This document shows positions 18,234 through 28,460 of a stretch of 64,000 bases of DNA, in pieces; positions within the stretch are counted from its first letter, which is position 1, and each line of letters begins with the position of its first letter. A program made the position numbers and the translations under genes. The DNA is from Pseudosporangium ferrugineum (lineage in GTDB: Bacteria; Actinomycetota; Actinomycetes; Mycobacteriales; Micromonosporaceae): the NCBI RefSeq assembly GCF_003002065.1, contig NZ_PVZG01000003.1, positions 1 to 64,000 on the forward strand. The letters are read 5' to 3'. The notes under the pieces are model-generated. The model saw only the letters and a list, made by a program, of their open reading frames with translations. It searched no databases and was not told the DNA's origin.

Positions 18234-19781
18234 CTAGGCAGTTGTCTTCTCCGCCCGGATCTTGTGGCCGACGCTGGTCAGGCAGCGCCCGCTGGGGAGG
18301 TCGAACTTCCAGCCGTGCAGCTGGCAGGTCAGGACGTTGCCGTCGACGATGCCGAAGCGGCTCAGGTCGGCCTTGAGGTGCGGGCAGCGGCGCTGCACGG
18401 TCCAGTCGCCGAACTGGGTGTCCTCGGCCTCCACCGCCTTCTCGTGCTCGTCGTACCAGCCCTCGGCGTACTGGAGGCGCTCCTCGCTGAGGCACTTGAA
18501 GAAGGCGTAGACGAACTCGTTGTACTGCCCGATGCGGGCCGCGGAGAAGCGGCAGGAGAGGAAGAGCGAGTTCACCCAGTCGCCCTCGTCGATGAAGATG
18601 AGGTGCTCGATCAGCTCGCGCTGGGTGCGGAAACGGTAGCGGACCTTCTCGTCGGCGTACGGACGCACCTGCTTGCCGGGGAAGTCCACCACGATCGACT
18701 CCACGGCGTCGCCGTCGTAGCTGACCAGGTCGAAGCGGACCGGGCCGCCGACGCCCTTGGCGAGGTAGATCGACTCCTCCAGCAGCGGCTCGATGCGCTT
18801 CTTCAGCTCGCCCAGCACGTCGATCTCCGGGTGCCGCCACGACGCCTTCTCGGCGGCGATGATCGGCGCCTTGCGCTCGCGCATCTCCTCGAGGTGCGCC
18901 TTCTTGTTCGCGAAGAACTCGTCGACCGGCACCGGGTGGGTGGTGACGGCGTCCTGCGCGGAGAGCTCGGTCACGCTGCCGGGCAGCAGGACGATGCCGT
19001 TGGTGCCGCCGACCTTCGCGTACTCGCTGAGGAAGACCGACTGGTCGGGGAAGATGTTGCCCTCGTCGCCGTGGATGTCGTTGAACTGCCACAGCTCGTC
19101 GTCGAGGAAGCACGGCGGGCCGGCGATCGGGAAGACGTGGTCGGCCTTCAGGTCGTCGATGTAGCGCCACGTGCGGTCGAACTGGCGTTCGCGCTTCTGC
19201 TTGCCGAACGCGGTCTTCGCGGACTGCGGCAGCTCGTAGACCATCGGATACCAGATCGCGCCGGAGAACTGCAGCATGTGCGCGTGCACGTGGCCGAGGT
19301 CGGCGAAGACCTGCAGGTCGGTGGGGCGGGCGTCGTTCTGGTTGAGCACGCGCACGCCGTCGTGCTCGATCCAGAGGGAGGAGTCGCCGATCGGCCCGTC
19401 GGTGGGGCTGATCAGCGCCTGGATCATGACCTTGAGGCCGCCGTCGAGCTCGTGCACCTCGTTGCTCTTCGTCCGGAAGAAGCTGGTGAAGCCCAGCTCA
19501 CGCAGCTCGTCCTCGAGCTGGCTGGTCGGGTATTCCGGCAGCAGCACGGTCGCCTTCTTGCTGACGAACCGCTTGAGGTGCTCGGCGTCGAAGTGGTCGC
19601 GGTGCAGGTGCGACACGTAGAGGTAGTCGACGTCGCCGAGCGTCTCCCAGTCCAGCAGGGAGTTGTCCGGGAACGGGAACCACGACGCGAAGTACGCCGG
19701 GTTGACCCACGGGTCGCACAGGATGCTTCCCGCGCCCGTGTCGATCCGCATGCTGGCATGCCCAGTGCCCGTGATCCGCAC
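18234..19781 (-). CDS. MBL-fold / Rieske [2Fe-2S] fusion protein
   Basis: 515 residues. The N-terminal domain (about 1-260) is a metallo-beta-lactamase fold with the metal motif HLHRDH at residues 58-63. The C-terminal Rieske domain holds C466-P-H468 and C486-QL-H489, the CxH...CxxH ligand set. A helical middle region (about 300-440) links them. CMP-Neu5Ac hydroxylase combines the same two folds in the opposite order (known from the family). GTG 19781 is chosen because GAGGGAG lies 8 bp upstream; an in-frame extension to 19862 looks untranslated. A redox or hydroxylase role is inferred; the substrate is unknown. Confidence 0.85.
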   Translation of the reverse strand: MRITGTGHASMRIDTGAGSILCDPWVNPAYFASWFPFPDNSLLDWETLGDVDYLYVSHLHRDHFDAEHLKRFVSKKATVLLPEYPTSQLEDELRELGFTSFFRTKSNEVHELDGGLKVMIQALISPTDGPIGDSSLWIEHDGVRVLNQNDARPTDLQVFADLGHVHAHMLQFSGAIWYPMVYELPQSAKTAFGKQKRERQFDRTWRYIDDLKADHVFPIAGPPCFLDDELWQFNDIHGDEGNIFPDQSVFLSEYAKVGGTNGIVLLPGSVTELSAQDAVTTHPVPVDEFFANKKAHLEEMRERKAPIIAAEKASWRHPEIDVLGELKKRIEPLLEESIYLAKGVGGPVRFDLVSYDGDAVESIVVDFPGKQVRPYADEKVRYRFRTQRELIEHLIFIDEGDWVNSLFLSCRFSAARIGQYNEFVYAFFKCLSEERLQYAEGWYDEHEKAVEAEDTQFGDWTVQRRCPHLKADLSRFGIVDGNVLTCQLHGWKFDLPSGRCLTSVGHKIRAEKTTA

Positions 19782-19914
19782 CGTGTCACTCCCTCGGCCT
19801 TCGACGTTTCCGACGGCATCGAAGGTACCGGGTACGGGTTGGTGAGCCGCGCGCGGAGGCACCGTGCGACACTGGGGGCCGTTAGGTGATCGCTCTTTCC
19901 GGGAGGACCGAGTC

Positions 19915-20142
19915 GTGGCAGAAGAGCCGGTTTACGCGCCTGACCAGCTCAAGCCGGGCAACCGCAAGTGGGCCCGCATCGGCGCGCTGGGTTCGGCCGC
20001 GGTCTTGTTGCTCTACCTGTGGGGCAACCACGAGGGCAACACCGAGAACATCTGGATCATCGGTACGGCCCTGCTGCTCGTCGGAGCCGTCTTCGTCGAC
20101 GTCGTCCTGCGCCGCAACGGCCTCAAGCCGAACGACCAGTAG
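19915..20142 (+). CDS. DUF2631-family small membrane protein
   Basis: 75 residues: a polar N-terminus with PDQLKPGNRKWARIGA, then two hydrophobic segments (about 22-38 and 48-65) separated by GNHEGNTENIW, a pattern I recognise from the actinobacterial DUF2631 family, which has no known function. GTG 19915 has GGGAGG 8 bp upstream; the in-frame ATG 19864 has no such site. It is divergent from the MBL-Rieske gene. In mycobacteria a DUF2631 gene lies near dxr, which fits this neighbourhood. Confidence 0.8.
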   Translation: MAEEPVYAPDQLKPGNRKWARIGALGSAAVLLLYLWGNHEGNTENIWIIGTALLLVGAVFVDVVLRRNGLKPNDQ

Positions 20143-20157
20143 CCGCCACGCAAACGC

Positions 20158-20192
20158 AACGGCCCGCTCTCCCCTCCGGGGCGCGGGCCGTT
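20158..20192. terminator. Bidirectional hairpin between DUF2631 and divIVA-like genes
   Basis: AACGGCCCGC and GCGGGCCGTT form a perfect 10-bp stem around a 15-base loop, between two convergent stop codons (20142 and 20210). The stem is flanked by A and T residues, as expected for a two-way terminator. Confidence 0.75.
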
Positions 20193-20209
20193 TCCGTTCC
20201 TGGCTCTTC

Positions 20210-21247
20210 TCAGCGGCGGCGCAGCAGGATGTCCTTCACCTCGCGCAGCGCGGCGTCGACCTCGGCCTCGAAGTAGCCGCCCGGGACCAGCCCGAACTGC
20301 AGCGTGTCGAGCTCGTTCTCCGGCACCGGCATCGGGCCGCGGCCGGTCATCGCCTGCAGGATGCTCTCGAACAGCCGGTCCACCTGCACCGGGTCGTAGC
20401 CGCTGCCGAAGCGCCGGGGCTGGAACGTGCGGCGCAGCTGGTCGACGCGGTAGAGCTCCGGGTTGCCGCCCGCGCCCGGCGGCGGGCCACCCATCGGCGG
20501 GCCACCCATGGGCGGGCCGCTCATCGGGGGCGCGCTCATCGGGGCGGGGCCTCCGAAGCCGCCCCTGTCCCGCTCCGGCATGCGGATCTCGGCGGTCATG
20601 TCCGCCTTGCCGTGCCGGCCCGGCTCGAACTGCTCGTAGCCGCCCGTGTCGTAGCCCTGCGGGGCCTGGGGGCGCTGCGGCATCTGCTGGCCGCCGTAGC
20701 TGGGCTCCTCGTAACGGCCGCCGTACGGGTCCGGCGCCGGCATCTGCCGCTGGGGCATCTGCTGCGGCTGCATGCGGTCTTCCTGCGCGTACGGGTCGCG
20801 GGCGTACTGGTCGTCGCGCGCGTAGTCGTCCCGGGCGAACTGGCGGTCGTCGCGGACCGGGGCGGGGAGGCGCTCGGTCGGCGGGGCGGAGCGGCCCAGC
20901 GCCTGGCTCATCCGGGGGTCGCCGCCGCCCATCCGCTCGGGGGGCATCGGACCGCCGCGCATCGGCTCGGGCTGCATCCGGGGGTCGGGGGCGCGACCGC
21001 CGCCACGGTCCTCGAACTCGGCGAGCTGCCGCTCGACCCGGTCGAGGTGCAGGTCGACCTGCCACTCGTCATAGCCGCCGAACCGTACGCGGAAGACGAC
21101 GTCGTGCACCTCCTGGGCACCGACGGGCGCACCGACCTGCTCGCCGGCCAGGGTGGCCTCCACCCGGTCGAGGAAGCTGTCCACCTCGTCCACCTTGTAG
21201 CCGCGGCGCAGTGCGCGACGGCGGAAACGCTGCCCCTGACTCGTCAC
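20210..21247 (-). CDS. DivIVA-domain protein with two DivIVA-like repeats
   Basis: 345 residues. An N-terminal DivIVA-type segment (RFRRRALRRGYKVDEVDSFLDRVEATL, about 5-32) binds membranes in this family. A second similar segment, RRTFQPRRFGSGYDPVQVDRLFESIL, lies at about 250-285, and GGYFEAEVDAALREVKDILL closes the protein. The middle (about 85-240) is a disordered Met/Pro/Gly/Arg-rich linker with repeated 'GPPMGGPPMGG'. It likely has a role in polar growth or septum placement. GTG 21247 follows GGGAG. The long linker distinguishes it from Wag31. Confidence 0.8.
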   Translation of the reverse strand: MTSQGQRFRRRALRRGYKVDEVDSFLDRVEATLAGEQVGAPVGAQEVHDVVFRVRFGGYDEWQVDLHLDRVERQLAEFEDRGGGRAPDPRMQPEPMRGGPMPPERMGGGDPRMSQALGRSAPPTERLPAPVRDDRQFARDDYARDDQYARDPYAQEDRMQPQQMPQRQMPAPDPYGGRYEEPSYGGQQMPQRPQAPQGYDTGGYEQFEPGRHGKADMTAEIRMPERDRGGFGGPAPMSAPPMSGPPMGGPPMGGPPPGAGGNPELYRVDQLRRTFQPRRFGSGYDPVQVDRLFESILQAMTGRGPMPVPENELDTLQFGLVPGGYFEAEVDAALREVKDILLRRR

Positions 21248-21287
21248 AACGTCTCCCAAATTCGCGTCCGCTGGGAACAGAGCCCAG

Positions 21288-22466
21288 TCATCGTGCCACC
21301 TCCGCGTCGGCGGCGGCGCCCCCAGCGTCCACCACCGTCAGCTCACTTGCGGCCAGCTGGCCGCACGCACCGTCGATCTCGCGCCCCCGGGTGTCGCGCA
21401 CCGTGGTCGCCACACCCGCCTCCCGCAGCCGGCGGACGAACTCGCGCTCGACCGGCTTCGGGCTGGCGTCCCACTTGCTGCCCGGCGTCGGGTTGAGCGG
21501 GATCAGGTTCACATGCGCCAGCTTGCCGTGCAGCAGCCTGCCAAGCAGGTCGGCACGCCAGGGCTGATCGTTTACGTCCCTGATCAGGGCGTATTCGATG
21601 GAGATCCGACGCCCGGTCTGCGCCGCGTAGTCGAACGCGGCATCGAGCACCTCGGCCACCTTCCAACGCTGGTTGACGGGCACTAGCTCATCGCGCAGAT
21701 CATCATCGGGGGCGTGCAGGGACAGCGCAAGGGTCACCGACAGCTCTTCGGCGATCAACCGCCGCATTGCGGGCACCAGCCCCACGGTGGAGACGGTGAT
21801 GTGCCGTTGTGACAGTCCCAGCCCCTCCGGAGCGGGCGCGGTGAGGCGGCGCACGGCCTCGATCACCCGCGGATAATTGGCCAGCGGCTCGCCCATCCCC
21901 ATGAACACGACCCGGGACAGCCGCGGCGGCGACCCGGTGACGGCGCCCGAGGCGGCGACCCCCGCGAGATACACGACCTGATCGACGATCTCGGCGATCG
22001 AAAGGTTGCGGGTGAGCCCGGCCTGACCGGTGGCGCAGAAGGGGCACGCCATGCCGCAGCCCGCCTGGCTGGAGACGCAGGCGGTGATCCGGTCCGGGTA
22101 GCCCATCAGCACGCTCTCGACCATCGCGCCGTCGTGCAGCTTCCACAGCGTCTTGCGGGTGGCGCCGTCGTCGCAGGCGAGCTCCCGCTGCGGGGTCAGC
22201 AGGGTGGGCAGCAGCTCCCCGGCGAGCCGCGCGCGGGCCGCGGCGGGCAGATCGGTCATCGCCTCGGGGTCGCGCACGAGCCGGCCGAAGTAGTGGGTGG
22301 AGAGCTGCTTGGCCCGGAACGCGGGCTCGCCCAGGTCGGCGACGGCGGCCCGGCGCCCGGCCAGGTCGAGGTCGGCGAGGTGCCGCGGTGGCATGGTCGG
22401 GCGGCGGCGCGTGGGCACCGCGTCCGGGGTGTCGGGGCTGGTCGGAATGACCGGAAGAATCGTCAT
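21288..22466 (-). CDS. rlmN: 23S rRNA A2503 / tRNA A37 C2-methyltransferase
   Basis: 392 residues of the radical-SAM family. The cluster motif CGMACPFC places Cys137, Cys141 and Cys144 as ligands. The C-terminal IDGACGQLA carries the conserved resolving Cys of RlmN. Substrate loops include [18 protein letters not shown] and [20 protein letters not shown] 22466 gives a Pro-rich N-terminus; an internal start at MPPRHLADL is possible. It is followed on the chromosome by the divIVA-like gene and preceded by cdsA. Confidence 0.96.
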   Translation of the reverse strand: MTILPVIPTSPDTPDAVPTRRRPTMPPRHLADLDLAGRRAAVADLGEPAFRAKQLSTHYFGRLVRDPEAMTDLPAAARARLAGELLPTLLTPQRELACDDGATRKTLWKLHDGAMVESVLMGYPDRITACVSSQAGCGMACPFCATGQAGLTRNLSIAEIVDQVVYLAGVAASGAVTGSPPRLSRVVFMGMGEPLANYPRVIEAVRRLTAPAPEGLGLSQRHITVSTVGLVPAMRRLIAEELSVTLALSLHAPDDDLRDELVPVNQRWKVAEVLDAAFDYAAQTGRRISIEYALIRDVNDQPWRADLLGRLLHGKLAHVNLIPLNPTPGSKWDASPKPVEREFVRRLREAGVATTVRDTRGREIDGACGQLAASELTVVDAGGAAADAEVAR

Positions 22467-22500
22467 GGCGTATCCAGTCTCCCACGTCGGGAACGCATGC

Positions 22501-23664
22501 CTACCCCGGCGGCGCGATGAGCGAGAGCAGCAGATACGCCGCGGGTACGGCGAAGAGGATCGAATCGAGCCGGTCCATCACCCCGCCGTGGCCGGGCAGC
22601 AGGTTGCTCATGTCCTTGATCCCGATGTCGCGCTTGAGCATCGACTCGGCCAGGTCACCGACGACCGCGGAGACCGAGATCACGGCGCCGAAGAGCAGAC
22701 CCCACCCGAACGGGATATCGAGCATGAAGTAGAGCAGCAGGGAACTGCCCACGGCGGCCGCGGTGACCGAACCGGCGAAGCCCTCCCAGGACTTCTTGGG
22801 GCTGATCGTGGGGGCCATCGGGTGCTTGCCGAAGAAGACGCCGGCCGCGTACCCGCCGGTGTCGGAGAGCACCACCGCGAGCAGGGTGCACAGGACGCGC
22901 GAGACGCCGTCGTCCGGCTTCACGAGCAGCACGCCGAAGCTCAGCAGGAAGGGCACGTACACGGCGACCAGCGCGGCGGCGACGAGGTCGCGCCGGAAGC
23001 CCGCCTTGTGCTCGCTGAAGCGCCACACCAGCGCGGCGAGCAGGGTCGCGGCCAGGCCCAGCTCCAGCGCGTCGGAGCCGGCGTACCAGGCCAGGCCGGT
23101 CATCAGCAGGCCGCCGCCGATCAGCGGGACCAGCGGGGGCCGGGCGCCGGTGACCTTGAGGGCGCGGACCATCTCCCAGATGCCGACGCTGACGGCGAGC
23201 CCGATGATGCCCAGGAAGGCCGGCTTCCACACGACCATGGAGACGAGCACCGCGAGGATCAGCCCGACGCCCACCGCGATCGCCGCCGGCAGGTTCCGGC
23301 CCGCCCTGCCGCTCTGCTTCGCCGGCACCGGCTTACCGTCCCGTCCCGCCCGGCGCTTGCCGGGGCCACGCCGCGTCGTCTCCGCCGCGGTCACTTCCCA
23401 CTCGGCCTGCGAGGTGGAGGTCGCGGCGGTGGGCGCCGCCCACGCCGGCTCCGGAACCGCCTCCCGGTTCTCGGCGGCGGTCCCCGGGCCCTGCAACCAG
23501 GACGGGTCCGGGGGCGCGGCGCCCCAGATGCCTCCGGGGCGGGGCGCGCCGTCCGGGAACCCGGCGGCGGGCGATCGAGGTCCGGCGTACGGCGCCGGGG
23601 CGTCGGAGGGATCAGACGCCCGGCTGCCGGGATGCCCGCCGCGGGGCTCGGGGTACGACGACAT
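22501..23664 (-). CDS. cdsA: Phosphatidate cytidylyltransferase
   Basis: 387 residues. The first 120 residues are a disordered Pro/Gly/Ala-rich cytoplasmic extension. About eight membrane segments follow. The family signature is near the C-terminus: [28 protein letters not shown] and [13 protein letters not shown]. It makes CDP-diacylglycerol from phosphatidate and CTP for phospholipid synthesis. The ATG overlaps the frr stop by one base, so the two are coupled. Confidence 0.96.
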   Translation of the reverse strand: MSSYPEPRGGHPGSRASDPSDAPAPYAGPRSPAAGFPDGAPRPGGIWGAAPPDPSWLQGPGTAAENREAVPEPAWAAPTAATSTSQAEWEVTAAETTRRGPGKRRAGRDGKPVPAKQSGRAGRNLPAAIAVGVGLILAVLVSMVVWKPAFLGIIGLAVSVGIWEMVRALKVTGARPPLVPLIGGGLLMTGLAWYAGSDALELGLAATLLAALVWRFSEHKAGFRRDLVAAALVAVYVPFLLSFGVLLVKPDDGVSRVLCTLLAVVLSDTGGYAAGVFFGKHPMAPTISPKKSWEGFAGSVTAAAVGSSLLLYFMLDIPFGWGLLFGAVISVSAVVGDLAESMLKRDIGIKDMSNLLPGHGGVMDRLDSILFAVPAAYLLLSLIAPPG

Positions 23665-24221
23665 CAGACCTCGAGCAGCTCGGCTTCCTTGTGCTTGACC
23701 AGCTCGTCGACGATCGAGACGTACCGGTGGGTGACGTCGTCGAGCTCCTTCTCGGCGCGGCGGCCGTCGTCCTCGCCGGCGTCGCCGTCCTTGACCAGGC
23801 GGTCGAGCTGCTCCTTGGCCTTGCGGCGCACGTTGCGGATCGCCACCCGGCCCTCCTCGGACTTGTGCCGCGCCACCTTGATCATCTCGCGGCGCCGCTC
23901 CTCGGTCATCTGCGGCAGGTGGATGCGCAGCTGGGTGCCCTCGTTGTTGGGGTTCACCCCGAGGTCGGAGTCGCGGATCGCCCGCTCGATCGGGCCGAGC
24001 TGACTCTGGTCGTACGGCTTGACGATCACCATGCGCGGCTCGGGCACCCCGACGGACGCCATCTGGGTCACCGGGGTCGGCGCGCCGTAGTAGTCGACAA
24101 CGATCTTGGAGAACATCGCCGGCGTGGCACGGCCCGTACGGATCGCGGCGAACTCCTCCTTGGCGTGCTCGACCGCGCTCTCCATCTTCTCTTCGGCCTC
24201 GAAGAGGATCTCGTCGATCAC
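23664..24221 (-). CDS. frr: Ribosome recycling factor
   Basis: 185 residues, the usual length. RRF splits post-termination ribosomes together with EF-G. Recognisable stretches are [23 protein letters not shown] at the N-terminus, [22 protein letters not shown] and [16 protein letters not shown], followed by the long C-terminal helix. It sits between pyrH and cdsA, as in most bacteria. Coupled to cdsA through TGATG. Confidence 0.98.
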   Translation of the reverse strand: MIDEILFEAEEKMESAVEHAKEEFAAIRTGRATPAMFSKIVVDYYGAPTPVTQMASVGVPEPRMVIVKPYDQSQLGPIERAIRDSDLGVNPNNEGTQLRIHLPQMTEERRREMIKVARHKSEEGRVAIRNVRRKAKEQLDRLVKDGDAGEDDGRRAEKELDDVTHRYVSIVDELVKHKEAELLEV

Positions 24222-24278
24222 CGCTCCGTCGCCTCCTCGCTTCTACTCAACTTCTCCGATGGTGGTCGTGCCGCGGGA

Positions 24279-25043
24279 TCACGTGGTGATCAAGGTACCG
24301 ATCTTCTCGCCGCTGACCGCGCGGACGATGGTGTCGTCGCCCTGCGCCCCGAAGACGAGCATCGGCAGGCCGTTCTCCTCGCAGAGGCTGAACGCGGCCT
24401 GGTCGGCGACGCGCAGGCCCTGCTGGAGCACGCCGGCGAAGGTGATGTGCTCGATCTTGCGGGCCCCGGGGTCGGTACGCGGGTCGGCGGTATAGACGCC
24501 GTCCACGCCGTTCTTGCTCATCAGCACCAGGTCCGCGTGGATCTCGAGCGCGCGCTGGGCCGTGACCGTGTCGGTGGAGAAGTACGGCATGCCCGCACCG
24601 GCGCCGAAGATGACGACCCGGCCCTTCTCCAGGTGCCGGATCGCGCGCAGCGGAATGTACGGCTCCGCCACCTGCGCCATCGTGATCGCCGTCTGCACGC
24701 GCGTCTCGATGCCCTCCTTCTCCAGGAAGTCCTGGAGGGCCAGGCAGTTCATGACCGTGCCGAGCATGCCCATGTAGTCGGCCCGGTTGCGGTCCATGCC
24801 GCGCTTCTGCAGCTCGGCGCCGCGGAAGAAGTTGCCGCCGCCGACCACCACGGCGATCTGCACGCCGCGACGCGTCACGGTGGCGATCTGCCGGGCGATG
24901 CCCTGCACGACGTCGGGGTCGACCCCGACCGCGCCACCGCCGAAGACCTCGCCGGAGAGCTTGAGGACGACCCGCCGGGGCCGTTCGGGCCGCGGAACCG
25001 GAACCTCGCCCACCGCGACAGTCTGCTCGGTCACCATCGTCAT
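24279..25043 (-). CDS. pyrH: UMP kinase
   Basis: 254 residues of the amino-acid kinase fold. It phosphorylates UMP to UDP, usually activated by GTP and inhibited by [17 protein letters not shown] at about 23-36 carries the phosphate loop. [31 protein letters not shown] and [13 protein letters not shown] are conserved kinase elements. A 22-residue Pro/Glu-rich N-terminal extension precedes the fold, as in several actinobacteria. 57 bp separate it from frr. Confidence 0.97.
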   Translation of the reverse strand: MTMVTEQTVAVGEVPVPRPERPRRVVLKLSGEVFGGGAVGVDPDVVQGIARQIATVTRRGVQIAVVVGGGNFFRGAELQKRGMDRNRADYMGMLGTVMNCLALQDFLEKEGIETRVQTAITMAQVAEPYIPLRAIRHLEKGRVVIFGAGAGMPYFSTDTVTAQRALEIHADLVLMSKNGVDGVYTADPRTDPGARKIEHITFAGVLQQGLRVADQAAFSLCEENGLPMLVFGAQGDDTIVRAVSGEKIGTLITT

Positions 25044-25087
25044 GCCGACCCCGCCCTTCGTTCGCTAACCCGAGACCTTATGTGACG

Positions 25088-25122
25088 GGGAGGCCGGGCG
25101 CTGTCTCGCGTCCCGGCCTCCC
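25088..25122 (-). terminator. Hairpin between tsf and pyrH
   Basis: GGGAGGCCGGG and CCCGGCCTCCC form a perfect 11-bp stem around a 13-base loop, 23 bp after the tsf stop codon. It can end the rpsB-tsf transcript or attenuate read-through into pyrH. Confidence 0.75.
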
Positions 25123-25144
25123 GCGCAGTGCGCTGGCGGTTCGC

Positions 25145-25975
25145 CTACTCCTGGCCGACCTCGAACCGGACGAAGCGCGTGACTTCGATGCCGGCCTCGG
25201 CGGCGACCTGCTTGACGGTCTTCTTGTTGTCGGTGACCGACGCCTGCTCGAGCAGGACGAAGTCCTTGAAGAAGGAGTTCACCCGGCCCTCGACGATCTT
25301 GGGCAGCGCCTGCTCGGGCTTGCCCTCCTCGCGCGCGGTCTCCTCGGCGATGCGGCGCTCGTTGGCGACCGTCTCGGCCGGAACCTCGTCGCGGGTGAGG
25401 AACTTCGGCCGCATGGCGGCGATCTGCATGCCCACCGCGCGGGCGTCGTCGGCGCCGGCCTCGTCGTCCTTGCCGGCATACTGCACCAGGACGCCCACCT
25501 GCGGCGGCAGATCCTGGGCCTTGCGGTGCAGGTAGACCGCGACGGTGCCGTCGAGCTCGGCGAACCGGTTGACCACGATCTTCTCGCCGATCTTGGCGGA
25601 GAACTCCTGGATCACGTCGGCGACGGCGCGGCCGTCCTCGAGCTTCGAGTCGAGCAGCGCGGCGGCGTCGGCCGCCTTGATCTTCGAGCCGTGCTCGACC
25701 AGCGTCTGGCCCAGCGCGACGAAGTCGGGGGTCTTGGCGACGAAGTCGGTCTCGCAGTTGAGCTCGAGCAGCGCCGTGCCGGAGTGGCTCACGATGCCGT
25801 TGGCCGCGGTGCGGCCGGCGCGCTTGCCGACGTCCTTAGCACCCTTGATGCGCAGGAACTCGACGGCCTTGTCGAAGTCACCGTCCGACTCGTCGAGCGC
25901 CTTCTTGCAGTCCATCATGCCGGCGCCGGTGAGGTCGCGGAGCTTCTTCACGTCCGCGGCGGTGTAGTTGGCCAT
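25145..25975 (-). CDS. tsf: Elongation factor Ts
   Basis: 276 residues, usual for actinobacteria. EF-Ts is the GDP/GTP exchange factor of EF-Tu. The N-terminal UBA-like module [21 protein letters not shown] (about 9-29) and the core [14 protein letters not shown] (about 80-93) are diagnostic. It follows rpsB after a hairpin, as in nearly all bacteria. Confidence 0.98.
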   Translation of the reverse strand: MANYTAADVKKLRDLTGAGMMDCKKALDESDGDFDKAVEFLRIKGAKDVGKRAGRTAANGIVSHSGTALLELNCETDFVAKTPDFVALGQTLVEHGSKIKAADAAALLDSKLEDGRAVADVIQEFSAKIGEKIVVNRFAELDGTVAVYLHRKAQDLPPQVGVLVQYAGKDDEAGADDARAVGMQIAAMRPKFLTRDEVPAETVANERRIAEETAREEGKPEQALPKIVEGRVNSFFKDFVLLEQASVTDNKKTVKQVAAEAGIEVTRFVRFEVGQE

Positions 25976-26013
25976 GACTCTCTCTGATCCTGTCGAAGTC
26001 TAGATCTGGCGGG

Positions 26014-26039
26014 GCCGGCCGCCTCCGAAGGCGGCCGGC
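26014..26039 (-). terminator. Intercistronic hairpin between rpsB and tsf
   Basis: GCCGGCCGCCT and AGGCGGCCGGC form a perfect 11-bp stem around a 4-base CCGA loop, 12 bp after the rpsB stop. It probably acts as a partial attenuator or RNA-stability element, since tsf is normally co-transcribed with rpsB. Confidence 0.65.
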
Positions 26040-26051
26040 TTCCTGCAGGAC

Positions 26052-26963
26052 TTACTCCGCGGCGGCCGCGGCGGGCTGGGCGACGGCGGGCTCGGCGGCG
26101 GCCGGCTCGGCAGCGGCGGGCTCGGCAGCGGCGGGCTCGGCAGCGGCGGGCTCGGCGTCCGCGGCCTTCTTCTCGGCGCCCTCGTAGAGGTCGCGCTCCC
26201 ACTCGGGCAGCGGCTCACCGGCGGCGACGGTGGTCGCCTCGGGCTTCTCGTCAGCGGCACCCCGGCCCCGGCCGGAGCGGGCGATCAGGCCGTCGGCCAC
26301 GGCGGCGGCGACGACCTTGGTCAGCAGCTCGGCGGAGCGGATCGCGTCGTCGTTGCCCGGGATCGGGAAGTCGACCTCGTCCGGGTCACAGTTGGTGTCC
26401 AGCACCGCGATGACCGGGATGCCCAGCTTGCGGGCCTCGTCGACGGCGATGTGCTCCTTCTTGGTGTCGACGACCCAGATCGCCGACGGCACCTTCGTCA
26501 TGTCCCGCAGACCACCGAGGGTCTTGGTGAGCTTGGTCTTCTCACGGAACAGCTGGAGGGTCTCCTTCTTGGTGTACCCGGCGGCGGTGCCGGTCAGGTC
26601 ACCCAGAGCCTCGAGCTCCTTCATGCGCTGCAGGCGCTTGTACACCGTCTGGAAGTTGGTGAGCATGCCACCCAGCCAGCGGTGGTTGACGTACGGCTGG
26701 CCGACGCGGGTCGCCTGCTCGGCGATCGCCTCCTGGGCCTGCTTCTTGGTGCCGACGAAGAGGATGTGGCCACCCTCGGCGACGGTGTCGCGCACGTACG
26801 CGTAGGCCTTCTCGATGTAGTCGAGGGTCTGGCGCAGGTCGATGATGTAGATACCGTTGCGCTCGGTGAAGATGAAGCGCTTCATCTTCGGGTTCCAGCG
26901 CCGGGTCTGGTGCCCGAAGTGGACACCGCTCTCCAGCAGCTGGCGCATGGTCACGACGGCCAT
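26052..26963 (-). CDS. rpsB: 30S ribosomal protein S2
   Basis: 303 residues. The S2 core spans about 1-230: [40 protein letters not shown] and [19 protein letters not shown]. Beyond it is a low-complexity tail with four AEPAA units (15-bp repeats at about 26090-26160) and an Ala-rich end, typical in style of actinobacterial S2 tails. ATG 26963 has GGGAG 8 bp upstream. The long leader holds a short duplication and small hairpins. Confidence 0.97.
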   Translation of the reverse strand: MAVVTMRQLLESGVHFGHQTRRWNPKMKRFIFTERNGIYIIDLRQTLDYIEKAYAYVRDTVAEGGHILFVGTKKQAQEAIAEQATRVGQPYVNHRWLGGMLTNFQTVYKRLQRMKELEALGDLTGTAAGYTKKETLQLFREKTKLTKTLGGLRDMTKVPSAIWVVDTKKEHIAVDEARKLGIPVIAVLDTNCDPDEVDFPIPGNDDAIRSAELLTKVVAAAVADGLIARSGRGRGAADEKPEATTVAAGEPLPEWERDLYEGAEKKAADAEPAAAEPAAAEPAAAEPAAAEPAVAQPAAAAAE

Positions 26964-27232
26964 GGTGAATTGCTCCCTGTTTTCCCTGGTTGTCACGCTC
27001 ACCGGCGGTGGGCGTCCTGGCGCCCGGTCGCCGGCCCGGGATGGACCCGACGGGGTCGGGACCAGGGAGGGCCGTCGCTGACGGCTGATCATCGAACACG
27101 GCACTGATCGAGCACGGCACTGATCGACAAAGCACGTTGCAGAGGGCGCGCGAGGTCGACCGCACGGGGCGGTCGCCGTCGACAAGCATACGCCGTGCCC
27201 CCGGGGGTCCGCCTCCGGGCGGGTGCGGACCG
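26964..27232 (-). other. rpsB leader/promoter region with a 15-bp duplication
   Basis: On the minus strand this is the region upstream of rpsB. CACGGCACTGATCGA occurs at 27097-27111 and again at 27113-27127. Small hairpins, such as GCCGTC-GCT-GACGGC near 27071-27085 and GACCCGAC-like arms near 27045-27065, could form in the leader. An S2-binding autoregulatory leader is plausible but not demonstrable from sequence alone. Confidence 0.4.
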
Positions 27233-27955
27233 TCAGGCGACGCCCAGGCCGGCGGCGATCAACAGGACCAGACCCACCGGAAGGTACGCCAGCGGCGGAC
27301 GCAACCACGCTTCGTGGCCGGTCACCCGTCCCGCGGTCGCCAGGGAGTAGAGCCCCGTCCCGGTCAACGGCAGCCCGAGCACGAGCAGCACCGCCGGGAC
27401 CACCCCGCGGGCGGCCGGATCGTCCACGAACGCCGCCTGCACGAGCAACAGGACGGCCGGGACGAGCAGGACGGCGGTGACGACGGCGAAGATCACGGCG
27501 GAAACCGGGCGGCGGGAGTTGTACACGCTCTCCGGCGGCCGCCCGAGCCGCGGCACCACGCTGGTCGGCTCGTCCAGCGGCGCCGGGCCCGGCGCGGCGT
27601 TCGCCCCGTACGTCGTGGTGGTGGTGACCGTCGACACGGCAGGCGCGGCGGCGGGCTCGGGCACCCCGGTCGGCCGGATGGTCGGATACTCCGGGCCGCA
27701 CACCGGGATCCGCATCGAACCGGATTCGGTCGGCGACAGCGAGTGACTACCGGACGTGGTGACCGGATCCGGCGGCGAGTAACCGGCGGGCGCCGCGTAC
27801 GGGTCGGCGGGGCGCTGCTCCGGCAGCCGGAACGCACCGCTGGGGCGCTCGTGCACCCCCGACTCGTAGGGGTCCGAGCCCGGCCCGGCAGGGGCGCGCT
27901 GCCCGGTGTACCAGCTGGGCTCCGGCTCTTCGGCGTACCGGCGATGTCCGTCCAC
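27233..27955 (-). CDS. Membrane protein with a disordered N-terminal half
   Basis: 240 residues. The first 150 residues are Pro/Ser/Thr/Gly-rich with no fold apparent. Three hydrophobic segments follow (about 150-172, 185-203 and 218-238). I do not recognise a family. The GTG start at 27955 has only a weak ribosome site, so the N-terminus is uncertain. It is divergent from yraN and lies at the proposed inversion boundary next to rpsB. Confidence 0.6.
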   Translation of the reverse strand: MDGHRRYAEEPEPSWYTGQRAPAGPGSDPYESGVHERPSGAFRLPEQRPADPYAAPAGYSPPDPVTTSGSHSLSPTESGSMRIPVCGPEYPTIRPTGVPEPAAAPAVSTVTTTTTYGANAAPGPAPLDEPTSVVPRLGRPPESVYNSRRPVSAVIFAVVTAVLLVPAVLLLVQAAFVDDPAARGVVPAVLLVLGLPLTGTGLYSLATAGRVTGHEAWLRPPLAYLPVGLVLLIAAGLGVA

Positions 27956-28100
27956 GATTTCGCACCGTAGGTGACGCGGCCCCGGTATGCCACCGGTGAG
28001 CCCGTATCACCTCCGAGTGATGACGGTACGGTTATCCACAGTTGCGCTCCGTCCACAACCGCAGCCCGCGAGCACCCCCGATCAGGCCAGGGTGTCGCCC

Positions 28101-28460
28101 ATGACGAACCAGAGACGGGCGATCGGCGAGTACGGCGAACGCCTCGCGGAACGCCACCTGACCGAGCGGGGCCTCGTCGTCCTGGCCCGCAACTGGCGCT
28201 GCGCCGAGGGAGAGATCGACCTCATCCTCCGCGACGGCAACGACCTGGTCTTCTGCGAGGTGAAGACCCGCCGCAGCGACACGTACGGCACCCCGGCGGA
28301 AGCCATCACCCGCACCAAGGTCCACCGCCTGCGCAGACTCGCGGCCCGCTGGCTCTCGGAGAGCCGCATCCACCCCCGCGAGGTCCGCTTCGACGTGGTG
28401 GCGGTGACCGCCCAGCCCAAGGGCGCAAGCCGCATCGAACACATCCGCGCGGCGTTCTGA
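28101..28460 (+). CDS. yraN: YraN / UPF0102 nuclease-fold protein
   Basis: 119 residues, normal for the family. It has the restriction-endonuclease-like motif: GEYGERLAERHLTERG, then EGEIDLILRDGNDLVFCEVKTRR, where Glu/Asp/Glu/Lys form the PD-(D/E)XK-type site. RFDVVAV is near the end. Its function is unknown but it is typically linked to comM and dprA, hinting at DNA processing. Its TGA directly abuts the ATG of comM with no gap. Confidence 0.93.
   Translation: MTNQRRAIGEYGERLAERHLTERGLVVLARNWRCAEGEIDLILRDGNDLVFCEVKTRRSDTYGTPAEAITRTKVHRLRRLAARWLSESRIHPREVRFDVVAVTAQPKGASRIEHIRAAF

Noticed and set aside
26964-27232. Riboswitch upstream of rpsB
   Set aside because: Only short, weak hairpins and a 15-bp duplication are present; nothing matches a riboswitch core I know.
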